DNA of 64,000 nucleotides, from contig NZ_SWDE01000001.1 in the NCBI RefSeq assembly GCF_013337185.1, forward strand, positions 1,550,001 through 1,614,000, given 5' to 3'. The position numbers were made by a program, and so were the translations under genes. Every line of letters starts with the position of its first letter. The stretch's first letter is position 1. This document shows, one piece after another, positions 6,849 through 17,192 of the stretch. The notes below the pieces were generated by a model. That model had not been told where the DNA came from and made no database searches. It saw only the letters and a list, made by a program, of their open reading frames with translations. This DNA comes from Serratia proteamaculans. Its GTDB lineage: Bacteria; Pseudomonadota; Gammaproteobacteria; Enterobacterales; Enterobacteriaceae.

Positions 6849-8312
6849 ATGAAAAATCTTACGCTAACGCAACGTCTGACCCTGATCTTCGCCCTGTTGA
6901 TGGTAGTCAGCTGTGCCATCTCCGGCTGGATGCAGGTGCGCAGCAGCACCCAGTACAGCCAGGCGGTGATCCAACGGCTGTCCGGCAATCTGGCGCAGCA
7001 CATTGCCGACAGCAACCCGCTATTGGGGCAAAACGGCCTGAACCCGCAGTCGGTGCAAAGCCTGTTTGGACAACTGATGGCGGTGAATCCCAGCGTTGAG
7101 GTTTATCTGCTCGATAAGCAGGGCGAGATTATCGGCAACGCCGCACCGGCAGGTCACCTGAAGCGACAAAAAGTGAGCCTGCAGCCGCTGCAAGCACTCT
7201 TCAATGGTGCCAATATGCCGATTTACGGCGATGACCCGCGCAATCCGGAGGCCAAAAAGGTGTTCAGCGCCGCGCCACTGAAGGTCAACGGTCAGGTTGA
7301 GGGCTATCTGTACGTGGTATTGCTGGGCGAGGAGTACGATACGCTGACCAGCTCTGCCTTGCATAACTCCGCGGTCTCCATGGCACTGTGGACGTCGGGC
7401 CTGATGGTGCTGTTCAGTCTGGTGGCCGGTGGTTTTGCTTTTTATTGGGTGACACGACCTATCCGTCGTCTTACACGCCAGGTCAGTGAGCTGGACAGCG
7501 GTGGCATCGCGGCGGTGCAAGCCTATGCGGCGCTGCCGGCCGAAGGCGGTCGTGATGAAGTCAGCCGACTGCAACAAGCGTTCAGCAGCATGGCGCAACG
7601 TATAGCCGAACAGTGGCAGACGCTTTCGCAGCAGGATCAGCAACGCCGCGAGTTCATCGCCAATATCTCGCACGATCTACGCACCCCACTGACTTCGTTG
7701 CACGGCTACCTGGAAACGCTGTCGGTTAAATCGGCCAGCCTGAGCGAAAACGATCGCCAACGTTATCTGGAGATTGCGCTGGCGCAGAGCCGTAAGGTCG
7801 GCCGATTAGCGCAGGAACTGTTCGAGCTGGCGCGGCTGGAATATGGCGTAGTGAAACCGCAGAAAGAGCCGTTCTCGCTCAGTGAATTGGTGCAGGACGT
7901 GTTTCAGAAGTTTGAATTGGCGGCGGAAGCTCGCCAGCAACGGTTGCTGGCGGACATCGCCCCCGGCATTCCGTTGGTGTTTGCCGATGTCAGTATGATT
8001 GAACGGGTGCTGACCAACCTGCTGGATAACGCCATCCGCCACACGCCTCAGGGCGGTGAGATCGAGGTCCGCCTGTGGCAACAGGCGGGCAAGGTGCTGG
8101 TACAGGTTAATGACAGTGGCCCGGGTATCCCACAAGAACTACGCGCCGATCTGTTTGTGCGCCCTTCTATTCTCAGCAGCGCCCGCCGCCATGCCAGCGG
8201 GCTGGGGTTGATGATCGTGCGGCGTATCTTGCTGCTGCACGACAGCGATATCCAATTGGTCGAGCGGCCACAAACCGGTGCCTGTTTCCGCTTTTCGATC
8301 CCGTTACGCTAG
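6849..8312 (+). CDS. sensor histidine kinase (module A)
   Basis: This 487-residue inner-membrane kinase has TM1 at about residues 8-28, a periplasmic sensor domain to about 175, TM2 at 178-200, then HAMP. The HisKA domain has His275 in ISHDLRTPL. The ATPase domain has an N box NLLDNAIRHTP and G1 box DSGPGIP. The expected F-box (F-x-RFYR-x-D) is replaced by LFVRPSILSSARRHA, while the later GLGLMIVRR motif is intact. The kinase is translationally close to its response regulator. The periplasmic signal is unknown. Confidence 0.9.
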   Translation: MKNLTLTQRLTLIFALLMVVSCAISGWMQVRSSTQYSQAVIQRLSGNLAQHIADSNPLLGQNGLNPQSVQSLFGQLMAVNPSVEVYLLDKQGEIIGNAAPAGHLKRQKVSLQPLQALFNGANMPIYGDDPRNPEAKKVFSAAPLKVNGQVEGYLYVVLLGEEYDTLTSSALHNSAVSMALWTSGLMVLFSLVAGGFAFYWVTRPIRRLTRQVSELDSGGIAAVQAYAALPAEGGRDEVSRLQQAFSSMAQRIAEQWQTLSQQDQQRREFIANISHDLRTPLTSLHGYLETLSVKSASLSENDRQRYLEIALAQSRKVGRLAQELFELARLEYGVVKPQKEPFSLSELVQDVFQKFELAAEARQQRLLADIAPGIPLVFADVSMIERVLTNLLDNAIRHTPQGGEIEVRLWQQAGKVLVQVNDSGPGIPQELRADLFVRPSILSSARRHASGLGLMIVRRILLLHDSDIQLVERPQTGACFRFSIPLR

Positions 8313-8322
8313 TCGTACAGGG

Positions 8323-8985
8323 TTAGGGAATGCAGCTTTTATCAACGCTGATAAATTTGTCGTTATAGATAATAAATTTCTGTCCGTTCAGCCGAATACC
8401 GGCGTGGGTGAAGGTATCACCGGGACGCAGGTATTCGGTGATCCCCTCCTCGTCGGTACTGTCGCAACCGGGCTTGAGCAGGAACTTGAAGTAGGTATTG
8501 CCGGTATTGGTCAGGGTACCGCGCTGCGTATCCAGCCGATAGGCAAAGTTGATCTGGCGCGGGCGCACCACCAAAATGGTGTCCATCACCACTATCGGCT
8601 CCAGATTGACACCGCTGGTTTGACGCTGTGCCGGGTCGAAAAGACGAGTCGGGATTTCTCGAAATGACACCCGGTAGTAACGTTCGCGGTCATCCTGCGG
8701 GCCACGGTAGAAAAACTTGTAATATTCGCCCTGTCCGGCCTGCAGTTGTAGTTGGCGTGGGGCAAACAGCAGTTCGCCATCTGCCGGGCGACTGCGAGTT
8801 TCTTTCTCCCCCGGCCTGTCGATGGCTCGCAGGGTCACCTGATAAATACGCGCACTACGGTTGTTGTTCAGCACTCGCTTGGCGGTAAATGATTGGTTCT
8901 GATCCATCGCAAACGTCAGGGTGCCGACGTTTATCGCCGTCGCGTAAAAGGGCCAACACAGCAGCCAGAACAACCAGCTTCTCAC
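8323..8985 (-). CDS. ecpE: Ecp pilus periplasmic chaperone EcpE
   Basis: This is the second periplasmic chaperone of the common-pilus system, about 220 residues with signal peptide. It has immunoglobulin-like chaperone features, including RERYYRVSFREIP, which matches the same region of EcpB at 13197-13865. GTG at 8985 follows an AGAGGAAA site; a longer reading to 9057 would overlap ecpD more deeply. It overlaps the end of ecpD and closes the operon. It is convergent with the kinase gene, only 10 bases away. Confidence 0.88.
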   Translation of the reverse strand: MRSWLFWLLCWPFYATAINVGTLTFAMDQNQSFTAKRVLNNNRSARIYQVTLRAIDRPGEKETRSRPADGELLFAPRQLQLQAGQGEYYKFFYRGPQDDRERYYRVSFREIPTRLFDPAQRQTSGVNLEPIVVMDTILVVRPRQINFAYRLDTQRGTLTNTGNTYFKFLLKPGCDSTDEEGITEYLRPGDTFTHAGIRLNGQKFIIYNDKFISVDKSCIP

Positions 8986-8995
8986 GGCGTTTCCT

Positions 8996-10630
8996 CTAGT
9001 TAATGTTGCGCCAGGTGGCTTCAACGTGGATCTCCCCGGCGGCGCTAACGTCGCCATACCAACCGTTGCCCGCTACCGTTTTTAATGAGATCGGGTTATC
9101 CATCGGGATACTGAACTTCACCCGGGTTTTGTTCAGCACCCCAACTTCGCCGGAAATGTCATTCCACGGCGTGCTGCTCCACAACGCATTGGTCATGTCA
9201 TGCCACTGTCCGTCGCAGCCGGCGTCATAGCTTTGTTGGCCGTTGCTGCTGGTAGTGATACTGAGCGTGGCCGGGAAAGGCACCTGACTTTGGTTATCCG
9301 CCGAGGAAAAAATACAGTAATTAATCCCGTTGATGGCCTGCGTTGGCCCGGTAGCCATCACCCGCACCTGGTCGGCGGCGGACTTGCCGCTGGTGGTGAC
9401 GATATAACCAAACTCCAGCGGCGGCTCCGCCGGGCCGACGTAACCTTCACGATGTGGCTGGTTGTCGTAGTCGTCGGAGATGATGCTGATACTGAAATCA
9501 CGCGGTTTGATAATCAGCTGGTTGGAGGTGGAAAACTCATACCAGCCAGACTCCGGTGAAGTGGTGTTCTGGAAGCGGAAGTTAATCAGGTCACGAGTCC
9601 CGCTGTCGGAGATGCCCAGTTTCACCATCTGCTTGAAAAAATTGCTGGCGAAGAACACGTAAATCACATTACTGCTCTTCAGTTGGTTAAAGGTGTAATA
9701 ACTGCCGGTCCCCGAGGTGTTTTTCCAGCTATTGCCATCCAGGCTGAACTGTAAATCGGCGGCGTTGGTCGCTGAGGTTAACGCCGCATTATTGATCGCC
9801 GGAAACACGTGAATCGAGGTGTTACTGACGCTGCCATCGGTCTGCAGATCGTAACTGACCATTTTACAGGTGATGCCAGAGCGCGAACCAATCGTCTGGT
9901 TTTTGCAGTCGGCATTACCCTCACCGATGATCGGCACACCATCACTGTTAACAAACACTTCTGACACCGCGTTGGTGTTGATAAAACGCAGATGCGCCGC
10001 CTTGCTGTGAGTCACGTTGCGTTTATACCAGTTACCTCTGCTCTGATCCTGACAGCGGCCACCGCTACTGGCATCGTAGACATCCGCGGTTTGGCAGCCA
10101 TTAATCTGCATGCTGAACGCATCACCGGGAGCCATCTGTTTCAGGTACTGATAAAAACTCGGCGACATCATGCCGTGCATCCATTTAGCGCCGCCCGGAG
10201 TGACTACCGCACCATAAAAGCCTTTCTCATCGGTGGCCTGCGGCAAGATCAGGCTGGTATCCATATTGCAGCCGGCATACCAGTTAATGCAGCGCAGCCC
10301 GAGGAACGGGTTCTTGATCGGCGCATTTTCCAGCCACATGTCAAAACGATTGTTGGCCGACAGGCCGGTGTTATAACCGTTATCCACATAACCCAGGCTT
10401 TGCTGGTAAATGGTGCCGGAGCCGCCGTATTTCAGCCCGGTCCATTTATTGGCACCGGTCATGCGCGGATCCAGCGCCCCGGACGGGGTGACAAAAAAGT
10501 TGTCATCGGCGTTGTTCTCAACAAACACAAACTTCACCGTCGCGGCATCCGGCCGGTTGGTGACGCTCACTGCCGCCTGTAGCGGCAAAGCTACCAACAG
10601 CATTAGCAGCAGCGTAAACTTAACCTTCAT
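8996..10630 (-). CDS. ecpD: Ecp pilus tip adhesin/minor subunit EcpD
   Basis: The 544 residues match E. coli EcpD length (547). A signal peptide (to about residue 19, LPLQA) is followed by a large Cys-containing domain and a C-terminal domain that ends HVEATWRN, like the pilin end NATWTA of EcpA. This is consistent with donor-strand assembly at the fibre tip. ATG at 10630 has CAGGAGAG upstream and overlaps the end of ecpC by 11 bases, indicating translational coupling. Confidence 0.93.
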   Translation of the reverse strand: MKVKFTLLLMLLVALPLQAAVSVTNRPDAATVKFVFVENNADDNFFVTPSGALDPRMTGANKWTGLKYGGSGTIYQQSLGYVDNGYNTGLSANNRFDMWLENAPIKNPFLGLRCINWYAGCNMDTSLILPQATDEKGFYGAVVTPGGAKWMHGMMSPSFYQYLKQMAPGDAFSMQINGCQTADVYDASSGGRCQDQSRGNWYKRNVTHSKAAHLRFINTNAVSEVFVNSDGVPIIGEGNADCKNQTIGSRSGITCKMVSYDLQTDGSVSNTSIHVFPAINNAALTSATNAADLQFSLDGNSWKNTSGTGSYYTFNQLKSSNVIYVFFASNFFKQMVKLGISDSGTRDLINFRFQNTTSPESGWYEFSTSNQLIIKPRDFSISIISDDYDNQPHREGYVGPAEPPLEFGYIVTTSGKSAADQVRVMATGPTQAINGINYCIFSSADNQSQVPFPATLSITTSSNGQQSYDAGCDGQWHDMTNALWSSTPWNDISGEVGVLNKTRVKFSIPMDNPISLKTVAGNGWYGDVSAAGEIHVEATWRNIN

Positions 10631-13142
10631 TGCTCATCTCTCCTGCCTGCAGGTTACCCACATAAGTTTGCAGTCCGCTACAAATCACGTCGCCGACCCA
10701 TATCGCCCCCTGCGCCTTACTCAGATCCAGGCTCACTTCGCAGCTCTGGTTACCACTGTGGGTAAAGTCGATCACCGGGAACTTCTTATCGACGTCCATA
10801 ATGAACTCCCCTTTTTCATCAGTGCGGGTGCGGCCGATATGGTTTTTGATATAGGCGTTGGCCAGCAGCGTACCGTCTTCCGCCTTGATGCGGCCAAACA
10901 CCGTCACCATCTGTTTAATTTCCGGTGTGATCACCGCCACGTTGCCTGGATACAGCGTCAGCTTGCTCTTGCGCCTGGTGACGATATCGAAGCTTTCCGC
11001 CGAGTTTTTATTGTTCATCAACTCAACTTCGTACTGGCCGTACGGCGACAACGGCACATAGTTTTTATTGCCGGTCAGCTTCACCGTCCGGCCATCAACC
11101 CGGGCGGTCAACATGCCGTCATTTTCAATGCCGGTGTTAAAGATGATGCCCGCATTGCCCTCACTTCTGCCGCTGGCCGCAATATCACGCCCTTGCCAGC
11201 CCACGCTGCCGCTGGCGGTCAGGCTGGTGTTAACGTAACCGTCGGCAGAGCTGCTGACGTTGACCGTACCGGCGGAATACTTGGTGTCAAAGCGCGCATA
11301 GGCGCCCCCGTTCATACTGTTGTCACCCTTGGTATCACCGGAGATCGCTCGTGACAGGTTGGCGCCCAGGGTGCGGATGGGCCCGTCTTGAATGTCTTTA
11401 CGTGCAGCCAGGTTAGCCATGGTATAGCCGTTCTGGTTTGAAACCCCGGCACTGAGCCAGTTGCCCATCGGCAGTGAGAAATCGAGGGCGACGTATTTAC
11501 CGGTATTCGAACTGTACCCCCCGTTGTTGTAACGCTGAACGCCGGCCCGCACGCCAAGCGTGCCAAAACGACCGGTGAAAATATTTTGGTAATAATCCGC
11601 GTTGTAGTAGTGACTGCCGTTCTTTTTATCGTCGTTGTAACTGAGGCTTAAGCTCCCCAACGGCGACCAAAGCGCACCAAAATTCATCGTGCCGCCGATG
11701 GCGCGGTTGTGCGCATCGTTTTGCAGCAGTTTGTCGCCGATCACCGTTTTTTCCTGATTGACCCACAGGCTGCTGAAACCGCCGGGCAGCGCGGCGCTGA
11801 TGCTGTTGACCAGGCTCCAGGAATGGTCTGATGCCACCATGTTCTGCACGTTGAACTGAATGGATTGGCTGAGTGGCACACTGATCCGGCTTTCACCCAC
11901 CGCGTTGCTGTCAAACGAGTATCCGGACAGCGCCCAGTTCAGCGTCCGCAGGTTACCGGTGGCCGAAGCGCCGATCAGGTATGAATCCCTGGCTTGCCGC
12001 TGGCGTTGATCGTCACCGCGCCAGTCGTCCATACGGATCATCCCGCCCCAAAACTGCCAGGCCAGTGGAGCATTGGCACCGCGATTGGGGCTAAACAGCT
12101 TGTTCACCCGCTGCAGGCGTTTATCCACCACCCGACCGTTAACCACCACCTCAACCTCGACGTCATATATGCCGTAGGGCAAATTGCCGGTATCCACCTC
12201 ATGATTGCCCATGGCAAAGTTCTGCACGCTCAGCAGTCGTCCGTCACGCGACAGATGCACTTCCCCCGCCGAGGGGAAAAACGCCACGATCGGCGTCAGC
12301 GATTGACTGTTATCAAATACGGTAGAGTTGGCCCGGTTGCCGTAGGACAGACCATAAATCTTGCTGGAGTTAATGGTGGTGACCGGCCCCAGCGACTGCA
12401 GGTTCCAACTGTCCAGCATGCCGGCGGCAAAGCGGCGGCCGGCGAAGTCACGTTCGTACATCGCCTTATACAGCGTGGCGTTCTCATCGCCGCTGCCGAT
12501 GCCATAGACGGAACCGTTAACTTCCACATGATGTTCACGCAGGGCGGTAACGCTGTTGAGCGACAGATAGCTGGAGGTATTGCCCTCGCTGGCCCGGGTG
12601 CGGTTATCGTAAACCCCGAGGTTATAATCCAGCGTACTGCTGACGGCATTCACGCTGGAAACGCCGATGTCGCTGGAGCGGGCGCGCAACAGGGTACCCA
12701 TCGCCGCCTCTTTCACCACCAGTTGCAAATTCAACTGGCGGAAATCCAGCGCCAGCCAGGCGTCATCGGTCAGTGCAATACGCTGCTGTGAGTCAAAGCC
12801 GGCTTCCTGCAGCGCCTGCAATTGCCTGATGGTCTCTGCCGTCAGCGGCGTGCCATCGTCACCGTCTTCCAGCGTGATCTGACGAATTTTCAGCTGATTG
12901 TCATCCAGGTACAAAAAGGCGTGGCCAATACGGCGGTCGTCTTTTACGCCACTGTTTTTTTCAAAGTGCAGCAGCAATGGAATACTCATGCCCTCGCGCA
13001 GTGCCAGGCTGAAGGTTTGCGGGATTAACACACCGTCAATTTGGGTCAGCCCGGCAGCGATCGCCGCCTGGCCCGGTAGCAACACCGCAGGGATCGCCAT
13101 TACCCCACCGGCCAGCAGCGTCCTCAACAACACAGCCTTCAC
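10620..13142 (-). CDS. ecpC: Ecp pilus outer membrane usher EcpC
   Basis: This 840-residue usher (E. coli EcpC about 841) forms the outer-membrane assembly pore for the pilus. It has a signal peptide (about 1-29), a middle beta-barrel rich in alternating polar/aromatic residues, and C-terminal domains with the [18 protein letters not shown] carboxypeptidase-like plug pattern. The start is GTG at 13142 with AAGGAGTGG suitably spaced; the ATG two bases away is out of frame. It is third in ecpABCDE. Confidence 0.95.
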   Translation of the reverse strand: MKAVLLRTLLAGGVMAIPAVLLPGQAAIAAGLTQIDGVLIPQTFSLALREGMSIPLLLHFEKNSGVKDDRRIGHAFLYLDDNQLKIRQITLEDGDDGTPLTAETIRQLQALQEAGFDSQQRIALTDDAWLALDFRQLNLQLVVKEAAMGTLLRARSSDIGVSSVNAVSSTLDYNLGVYDNRTRASEGNTSSYLSLNSVTALREHHVEVNGSVYGIGSGDENATLYKAMYERDFAGRRFAAGMLDSWNLQSLGPVTTINSSKIYGLSYGNRANSTVFDNSQSLTPIVAFFPSAGEVHLSRDGRLLSVQNFAMGNHEVDTGNLPYGIYDVEVEVVVNGRVVDKRLQRVNKLFSPNRGANAPLAWQFWGGMIRMDDWRGDDQRQRQARDSYLIGASATGNLRTLNWALSGYSFDSNAVGESRISVPLSQSIQFNVQNMVASDHSWSLVNSISAALPGGFSSLWVNQEKTVIGDKLLQNDAHNRAIGGTMNFGALWSPLGSLSLSYNDDKKNGSHYYNADYYQNIFTGRFGTLGVRAGVQRYNNGGYSSNTGKYVALDFSLPMGNWLSAGVSNQNGYTMANLAARKDIQDGPIRTLGANLSRAISGDTKGDNSMNGGAYARFDTKYSAGTVNVSSSADGYVNTSLTASGSVGWQGRDIAASGRSEGNAGIIFNTGIENDGMLTARVDGRTVKLTGNKNYVPLSPYGQYEVELMNNKNSAESFDIVTRRKSKLTLYPGNVAVITPEIKQMVTVFGRIKAEDGTLLANAYIKNHIGRTRTDEKGEFIMDVDKKFPVIDFTHSGNQSCEVSLDLSKAQGAIWVGDVICSGLQTYVGNLQAGEMSNEG

Positions 13143-13196
13143 ATGCCACTCCTTGCTTTAATGTGGTGCATTCCGTTTCATTGCAGACAACCGGCT

Positions 13197-13865
13197 CTAT
13201 TTCACCGGGATAAACTGCTCGCCATGCCACAGTGCCACGCGACCTTTCTTGTCGTTGACGTCCACTTTGCTGAAACCACGTGCCTTACCCGGCATCACGA
13301 AATAGTTTTCCTTACAGTCATTGCCGTCTTTCTTGTTGCGGCAATTACCGTAGGCCACCACCTTGAAAGTGGCGTTGCCGGTGTTTTTAATCTGGCCGGC
13401 GGCAAACTGGTAATTGAATTGATCCTGCCTTGGCGCCACCACCAAAATGGTGCCAATGCGGGCAGAGGTCGTCGCGACGGCATTGCGCCTGGCCGAGTTT
13501 TGCCCCACGTCGCTCAGTGCCTGATCGAACCAGACGATGCGGTAATAGCGCTCCTGGCCGTCAGCGGGACCTTTGTAATAAAAGCGAATCACATCGCTGG
13601 CGTTAGCCGGCAATATCAGGCTGGCCGGGGACAGCAGCATTTCGTCTTTGCTGCCCATCGGCACCACCGTTCCGGACTCCAATGGGCTGGAGATACGCTC
13701 GATTTTGATGTTCACCAGGCGCCCACTGTCGGTGGTGTTTTTGATTTCTTTACTCAAACGCGCGCTATCGCTGTGCATGAACGAACTGATCTCACCGACA
13801 TCAAGCGCGAAAACAGGTTGAGACAGCGATAACAGCAGGAGAGAAGCGAGAGAGAAAGGTTTCAT
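13197..13865 (-). CDS. ecpB: Ecp pilus periplasmic chaperone EcpB
   Basis: The protein has 222 residues, the same as E. coli EcpB. The signal peptide is about 1-20 (QPVFA). Chaperone signatures are the run around [15 protein letters not shown] and [14 protein letters not shown], shared with EcpE. It should deliver EcpA to the usher. It lies between ecpA and ecpC on the same strand, about 80 bases after ecpA. Confidence 0.94.
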   Translation of the reverse strand: MKPFSLASLLLLSLSQPVFALDVGEISSFMHSDSARLSKEIKNTTDSGRLVNIKIERISSPLESGTVVPMGSKDEMLLSPASLILPANASDVIRFYYKGPADGQERYYRIVWFDQALSDVGQNSARRNAVATTSARIGTILVVAPRQDQFNYQFAAGQIKNTGNATFKVVAYGNCRNKKDGNDCKENYFVMPGKARGFSKVDVNDKKGRVALWHGEQFIPVK

Positions 13866-13946
13866 GACGGTATTCCAGTGGCGTTCTTCAGTAGCGGTGA
13901 ATACAGGGGGATGACCCTCCCCCTGTTTACAGCGGTCACTCAGGGA

Positions 13947-14534
13947 TTACGCGGTCCAGGTGGCGTTGAACTCAACGCTCACATCGCCGCTCCAGATCCC
14001 TTCAGGCAAAGTGCTGAAATCAGTCACTGCGGTGGTGCCGTCAGAGGTGGCACCAATGATGGTGAAGGTGAACTGATCTTGTGCGCTGGTACGAACGGCC
14101 TTGTTATAGGCATTAGACAGCGCGCTCAGGTTGCCGCCCAGAATGCCGGCAGAGGTATCGATCATGGTGGTCTCAGCGGTTTTCTCTACGGCAGCGCCGT
14201 TGTAGTTCACGCCGACGTTCAGGGTAGAACCAGAGGTGTCGAGCTGAGTCAGGGTGTTGGAAACCAGTTTGGAGGTCAGTTTGAATGCCGTCGCGGTAGC
14301 ATCCCCTTCTACGGTCACGTCAAACAGACCTTTCTGGCTGTTAAAGCCCTTGATGCCTTCCGCATAGTTGAAAGACAGGCTGCCAATAGGGGTAACAACC
14401 AGCTTGCTGGTGGTGTCTTTTTTAGCGGTAGCAGACCAGGTGGCCAACGCCTGAGCGGTGACGTCGGCGGCTTGTGCAGAGCTAACTGCTGCGAAGGCTG
14501 AAATAATGGCCAGTGCCAGTGTAATTTTCTTCAT
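13947..14534 (-). CDS. ecpA: common pilus major subunit EcpA
   Basis: The protein has 195 residues, the same length as E. coli EcpA. It has a signal peptide of 22 residues (ending SSAQA) and a pilin body rich in Thr/Ser/Ala, ending VEFNATWTA. It polymerises into the fibre that mediates adhesion and biofilm. ATG at 14534 has an AGGGAG site. It is the first structural gene, with 434 bases of mostly AT-rich DNA separating it from the regulator gene. Confidence 0.96.
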   Translation of the reverse strand: MKKITLALAIISAFAAVSSAQAADVTAQALATWSATAKKDTTSKLVVTPIGSLSFNYAEGIKGFNSQKGLFDVTVEGDATATAFKLTSKLVSNTLTQLDTSGSTLNVGVNYNGAAVEKTAETTMIDTSAGILGGNLSALSNAYNKAVRTSAQDQFTFTIIGATSDGTTAVTDFSTLPEGIWSGDVSVEFNATWTA

Positions 14535-14856
14535 GGTAAAACTCCCTTCAACTTTAAATATGATTGTGCGTCCATTAGCGTGACCTGCTTTAGCCAGTCT
14601 GCTTGACGAGAGGAAGAGTAATCCAATCAGATCAAAAAAGAATCATTAACTACCAATGGTTAAATATTTAGATTTAAATTCTATTTTTAACATTTAACTG
14701 ATTAATTTTAAGGTTAAAAACCCAATCAACGTCATTTGTAAGAACAAAAGATTTATTATTTCCTGAGCTAATGCAACAGCCATAGCTGTATATAAAATGC
14801 GCACTTACGCAAAATCAAAATACGGCTTTTCGGCTTGTTTTTGTAGGATGTTTAAT

Positions 14857-14870
14857 TTGATGTAAATCAA
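14857..14870. promoter_or_regulatory. perfect FNR-type box upstream of ecpA
   Basis: TTGATGTAAATCAA matches the FNR consensus TTGATNNNNATCAA at all defined positions and is fully symmetric in its arms. It lies 323 bases upstream of ecpA, between ecpR-position and ecpA genes. Surrounding DNA (14570-14850) is strongly AT-rich and promoter-like. Confidence 0.6.
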
Positions 14871-14923
14871 TTCCACGCAACGTGGGACAGAAACATAAAT
14901 AAATAGTCTGAGGAGAAGGAAAT

Positions 14924-14966
14924 TAAGTCGCCGATCGGCCGGGTGACAAGACAGACCGACGACTTA
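14924..14966 (-). terminator. hairpin directly after the LuxR-type regulator
   Basis: TAAGTCG (14924-14930) and CGACTTA (14960-14966) form an inverted repeat that begins two bases beyond the regulator stop codon. The inner part (CCGATCGGCC) can pair further. There is no long T tract after it, so it may terminate weakly or act as an RNA-stabilising stem between regulator and pilus genes. Confidence 0.4.
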
Positions 14967-14968
14967 TT

Positions 14969-15598
14969 TTAGGCTGGGTGCTGGAGACGAAAAGCCAGAA
15001 TCAAGCGCATAAACCCCGCCTGATTAAGGCCAAGTTTGCGCATGATATTCAACTTGTGGCTACTCACCGTTTTATAACTGCGATGGGTGACACGGGCAAT
15101 ACGCTGCGGATTGGTATCGGTAATCATCATCGCCAGTATGCGCCATTCGCTGCGGGAAAGAGATTCTACGGGTCGAGTCAACACCGTCTGAATGCCCGGA
15201 CTGCGGTACTCCACTCCCGTGTCGGCGGCGACAACGGCTGCAAACAAACAATCAAGCGGATCGTCTTTTGCCACCAGAGATAAATGTACCTCTGCCGCCA
15301 GCATCGCCAGTATGCTGGCGTTGGTGACGTCGGTAAATACGATCAGCGGCGTCTTTGGCCAGAAATCGTTAATGGTCAGAATGAAGCGCAATACATCATA
15401 CAAATTCTCACTTTCATTATATAACTCCATAATGAGGATTTGCCTCTCATTCTCCTTCAGCGCAGCGTCTATTCCCCTGAGATTGTAGGCAAATTGATAG
15501 TGCACAGGCTTAGATTCAATAAGCGCTCGTAATCCTTTTCTCACCCAGGGATTAGGTTCAAAAAAGAGAATAGATTCCCTGAAAGGGGTATTCATCAT
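14969..15598 (-). CDS. LuxR/FixJ-type transcription regulator in the EcpR position
   Basis: The 209 residues have an N-terminal pseudo-receiver-like region and a C-terminal LuxR helix-turn-helix (LSRSEWRILAMMI through SYKTVSSHKLNIMRKLGL). It sits where ecpR/matA lies in the E. coli ecp locus and is on the same strand. The HTH resembles EcpR (LTDREMEIIR..SVKTVYTHRR, from memory) but the rest is quite different, so I do not assign the symbol. It probably controls ecpABCDE. ATG at 15598 or 15595; no strong ribosome site separates them. Confidence 0.8.
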   Translation of the reverse strand: MMNTPFRESILFFEPNPWVRKGLRALIESKPVHYQFAYNLRGIDAALKENERQILIMELYNESENLYDVLRFILTINDFWPKTPLIVFTDVTNASILAMLAAEVHLSLVAKDDPLDCLFAAVVAADTGVEYRSPGIQTVLTRPVESLSRSEWRILAMMITDTNPQRIARVTHRSYKTVSSHKLNIMRKLGLNQAGFMRLILAFRLQHPA

Positions 15599-15808
15599 AA
15601 TCTGTTACCGTCAATTAGGTATAAAATAGCGGTCGAGCCGGAAATGCCGTGCATTGCATTTCTGGCTTATAAAGCATAAATATTGCACCAGAAAAATGCT
15701 GCATTAATAGCCAGACAGTGAAAGTTAAGGGGTTAACTTCAAGGTGATCATATTGGCGGCATATTCCTTTTCCCCCGGGGTGGTGTTCATCCTGACACCG
15801 ATTAATGA

Positions 15809-16648
15809 TTAATTGATAATTGCTGCGTTGTCGCTTTCAAGACCAGAACAAACTTCAACCCTGTGCTCACGCAAAATGCGACAACGTAGGAAAAATAGCC
15901 GGGAAATACCGGAAATGTAGGAGCGCACCTGGTTGCTGCGCACCACCAGCAAGAACTCGTCACCACTGCACGCCGCGGTCTGCGGGGCAGCATAGGCCAG
16001 AATGTCACGACTCAGGCCGGCACTGACGGCGGCCGCAGTGCCGGGCATTGACATGAATACCTTACAGCTGTTGGCCTTACCCAGATAAATTTCCTGCCGG
16101 GGAACCGAACCGATGAGATAGCTGCTAATTGCCACCACCAGCATAATCACCCCCAGCGCGACAATGCTGGCTATCGCCCACCATCTTCGGGAATAACCGA
16201 CATGCACAGTCCCAGCGACTGCCGGCTCTGCGGGCGATGAGGCTATTTGAGGTTGCTCAGAAGCGTACGCAATAACCGGTATTTCTTCGTCGGTGAAGCT
16301 GTCTTCCTGCTCATCACAAGACTCCACCTCTATTTCATAACGCAGCATAAAACCGACTTTGGGAACGGTCGCGATCACCTCCTCTTCAATGCCCAGGTTT
16401 TTAATTACCCGACGTAGTTTGCTCACGCATTGGTTAAGATTATTGTTACCTGAGACCATGCCATAATCATCCCAAACCTTCTTGAATATCACTTCCCGGC
16501 AAACGGCCTCACCATGATGGGTAATCAATAGCAGCAGTAATCGCTTCGAAGGATTGGAAATAGAGATGGGATCGTCAGAGAACTCGGCCAGGCTCAGGGT
16601 ACCCGTATCCACATCAAAAATGATGTGATCATTTAATCTATATTTCAT
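15809..16648 (-). CDS. CadC/ToxR-like transmembrane winged-helix regulator
   Basis: The 279 residues begin with an OmpR-type winged helix (residues about 1-105; NQCVSKLRRVIKNLG and TVPKVGFMLRYE). Next come an acidic linker, one membrane segment (about 157-178, WWAIASIVALGVIMLVVAIS) and a C-terminal periplasmic part of about 100 residues. This is the architecture of membrane-bound regulators that sense the periplasm and bind DNA directly. It precedes the LuxR-type gene and the ecp operon on the same strand, so pilus control is likely but not shown. Confidence 0.87.
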   Translation of the reverse strand: MKYRLNDHIIFDVDTGTLSLAEFSDDPISISNPSKRLLLLLITHHGEAVCREVIFKKVWDDYGMVSGNNNLNQCVSKLRRVIKNLGIEEEVIATVPKVGFMLRYEIEVESCDEQEDSFTDEEIPVIAYASEQPQIASSPAEPAVAGTVHVGYSRRWWAIASIVALGVIMLVVAISSYLIGSVPRQEIYLGKANSCKVFMSMPGTAAAVSAGLSRDILAYAAPQTAACSGDEFLLVVRSNQVRSYISGISRLFFLRCRILREHRVEVCSGLESDNAAIIN

Positions 16649-17192
16649 TTTTAAAGGTCACTCTAGTGATTATTTATTGCCAGCATTAAATGTTAATAAA
16701 ACATTAAGCAATATTTAATCAGGTTAATTAGTCAATCTCAGCCACCCACCGTAATGAAAATCAATTAACGCCACAGCATGGATGCTGCTTCCCTTACTAT
16801 TTTAGATATAAGATTTTTCTCATAACCTATAACCAAAGATTATACAAACATCACAACCAATGATATATTTATATGTAAAGGTTCTTAAAGTTAGTTTTTT
16901 ATTTTGTAAATTACCGCCTTTAAGCTAAAAATTCTTTTCGTTCATTTAATGCAAGCACTTTTAATGGGTAAATAATATTACACCCATTTTAACAACATCA
17001 TATTTAACCAATAATCAAAGAGTAAAGAGCAAAATTGACGCAATCTACAGCAGAATTAATCGTTTGATGCGGGGATACAGACGTAATAAAGAGGGAAATG
17101 AAAGTAAATTGTTACGGATGCTATTTTCGCTAATAATACCTGGCGTCACTCTATTAGCGATGTAACGAATAGCCTCAATCAGCGAGATTAAA
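16649..17192. other. AT-rich intergenic region without a recognisable gene
   Basis: These 544 bases are markedly richer in A+T than neighbouring genes. They should contain the promoter of the CadC-like gene at the left end and the untranslated end of the kinase gene at the right. I found no ORF with a ribosome site and no convincing RNA gene. The composition would suit silencing by a nucleoid protein such as H-NS. Confidence 0.5.

Noticed and set aside
10410-11354. A long plus-strand frame inside ecpD/ecpC
   Set aside because: Antisense of clear pilus genes with correct family lengths.
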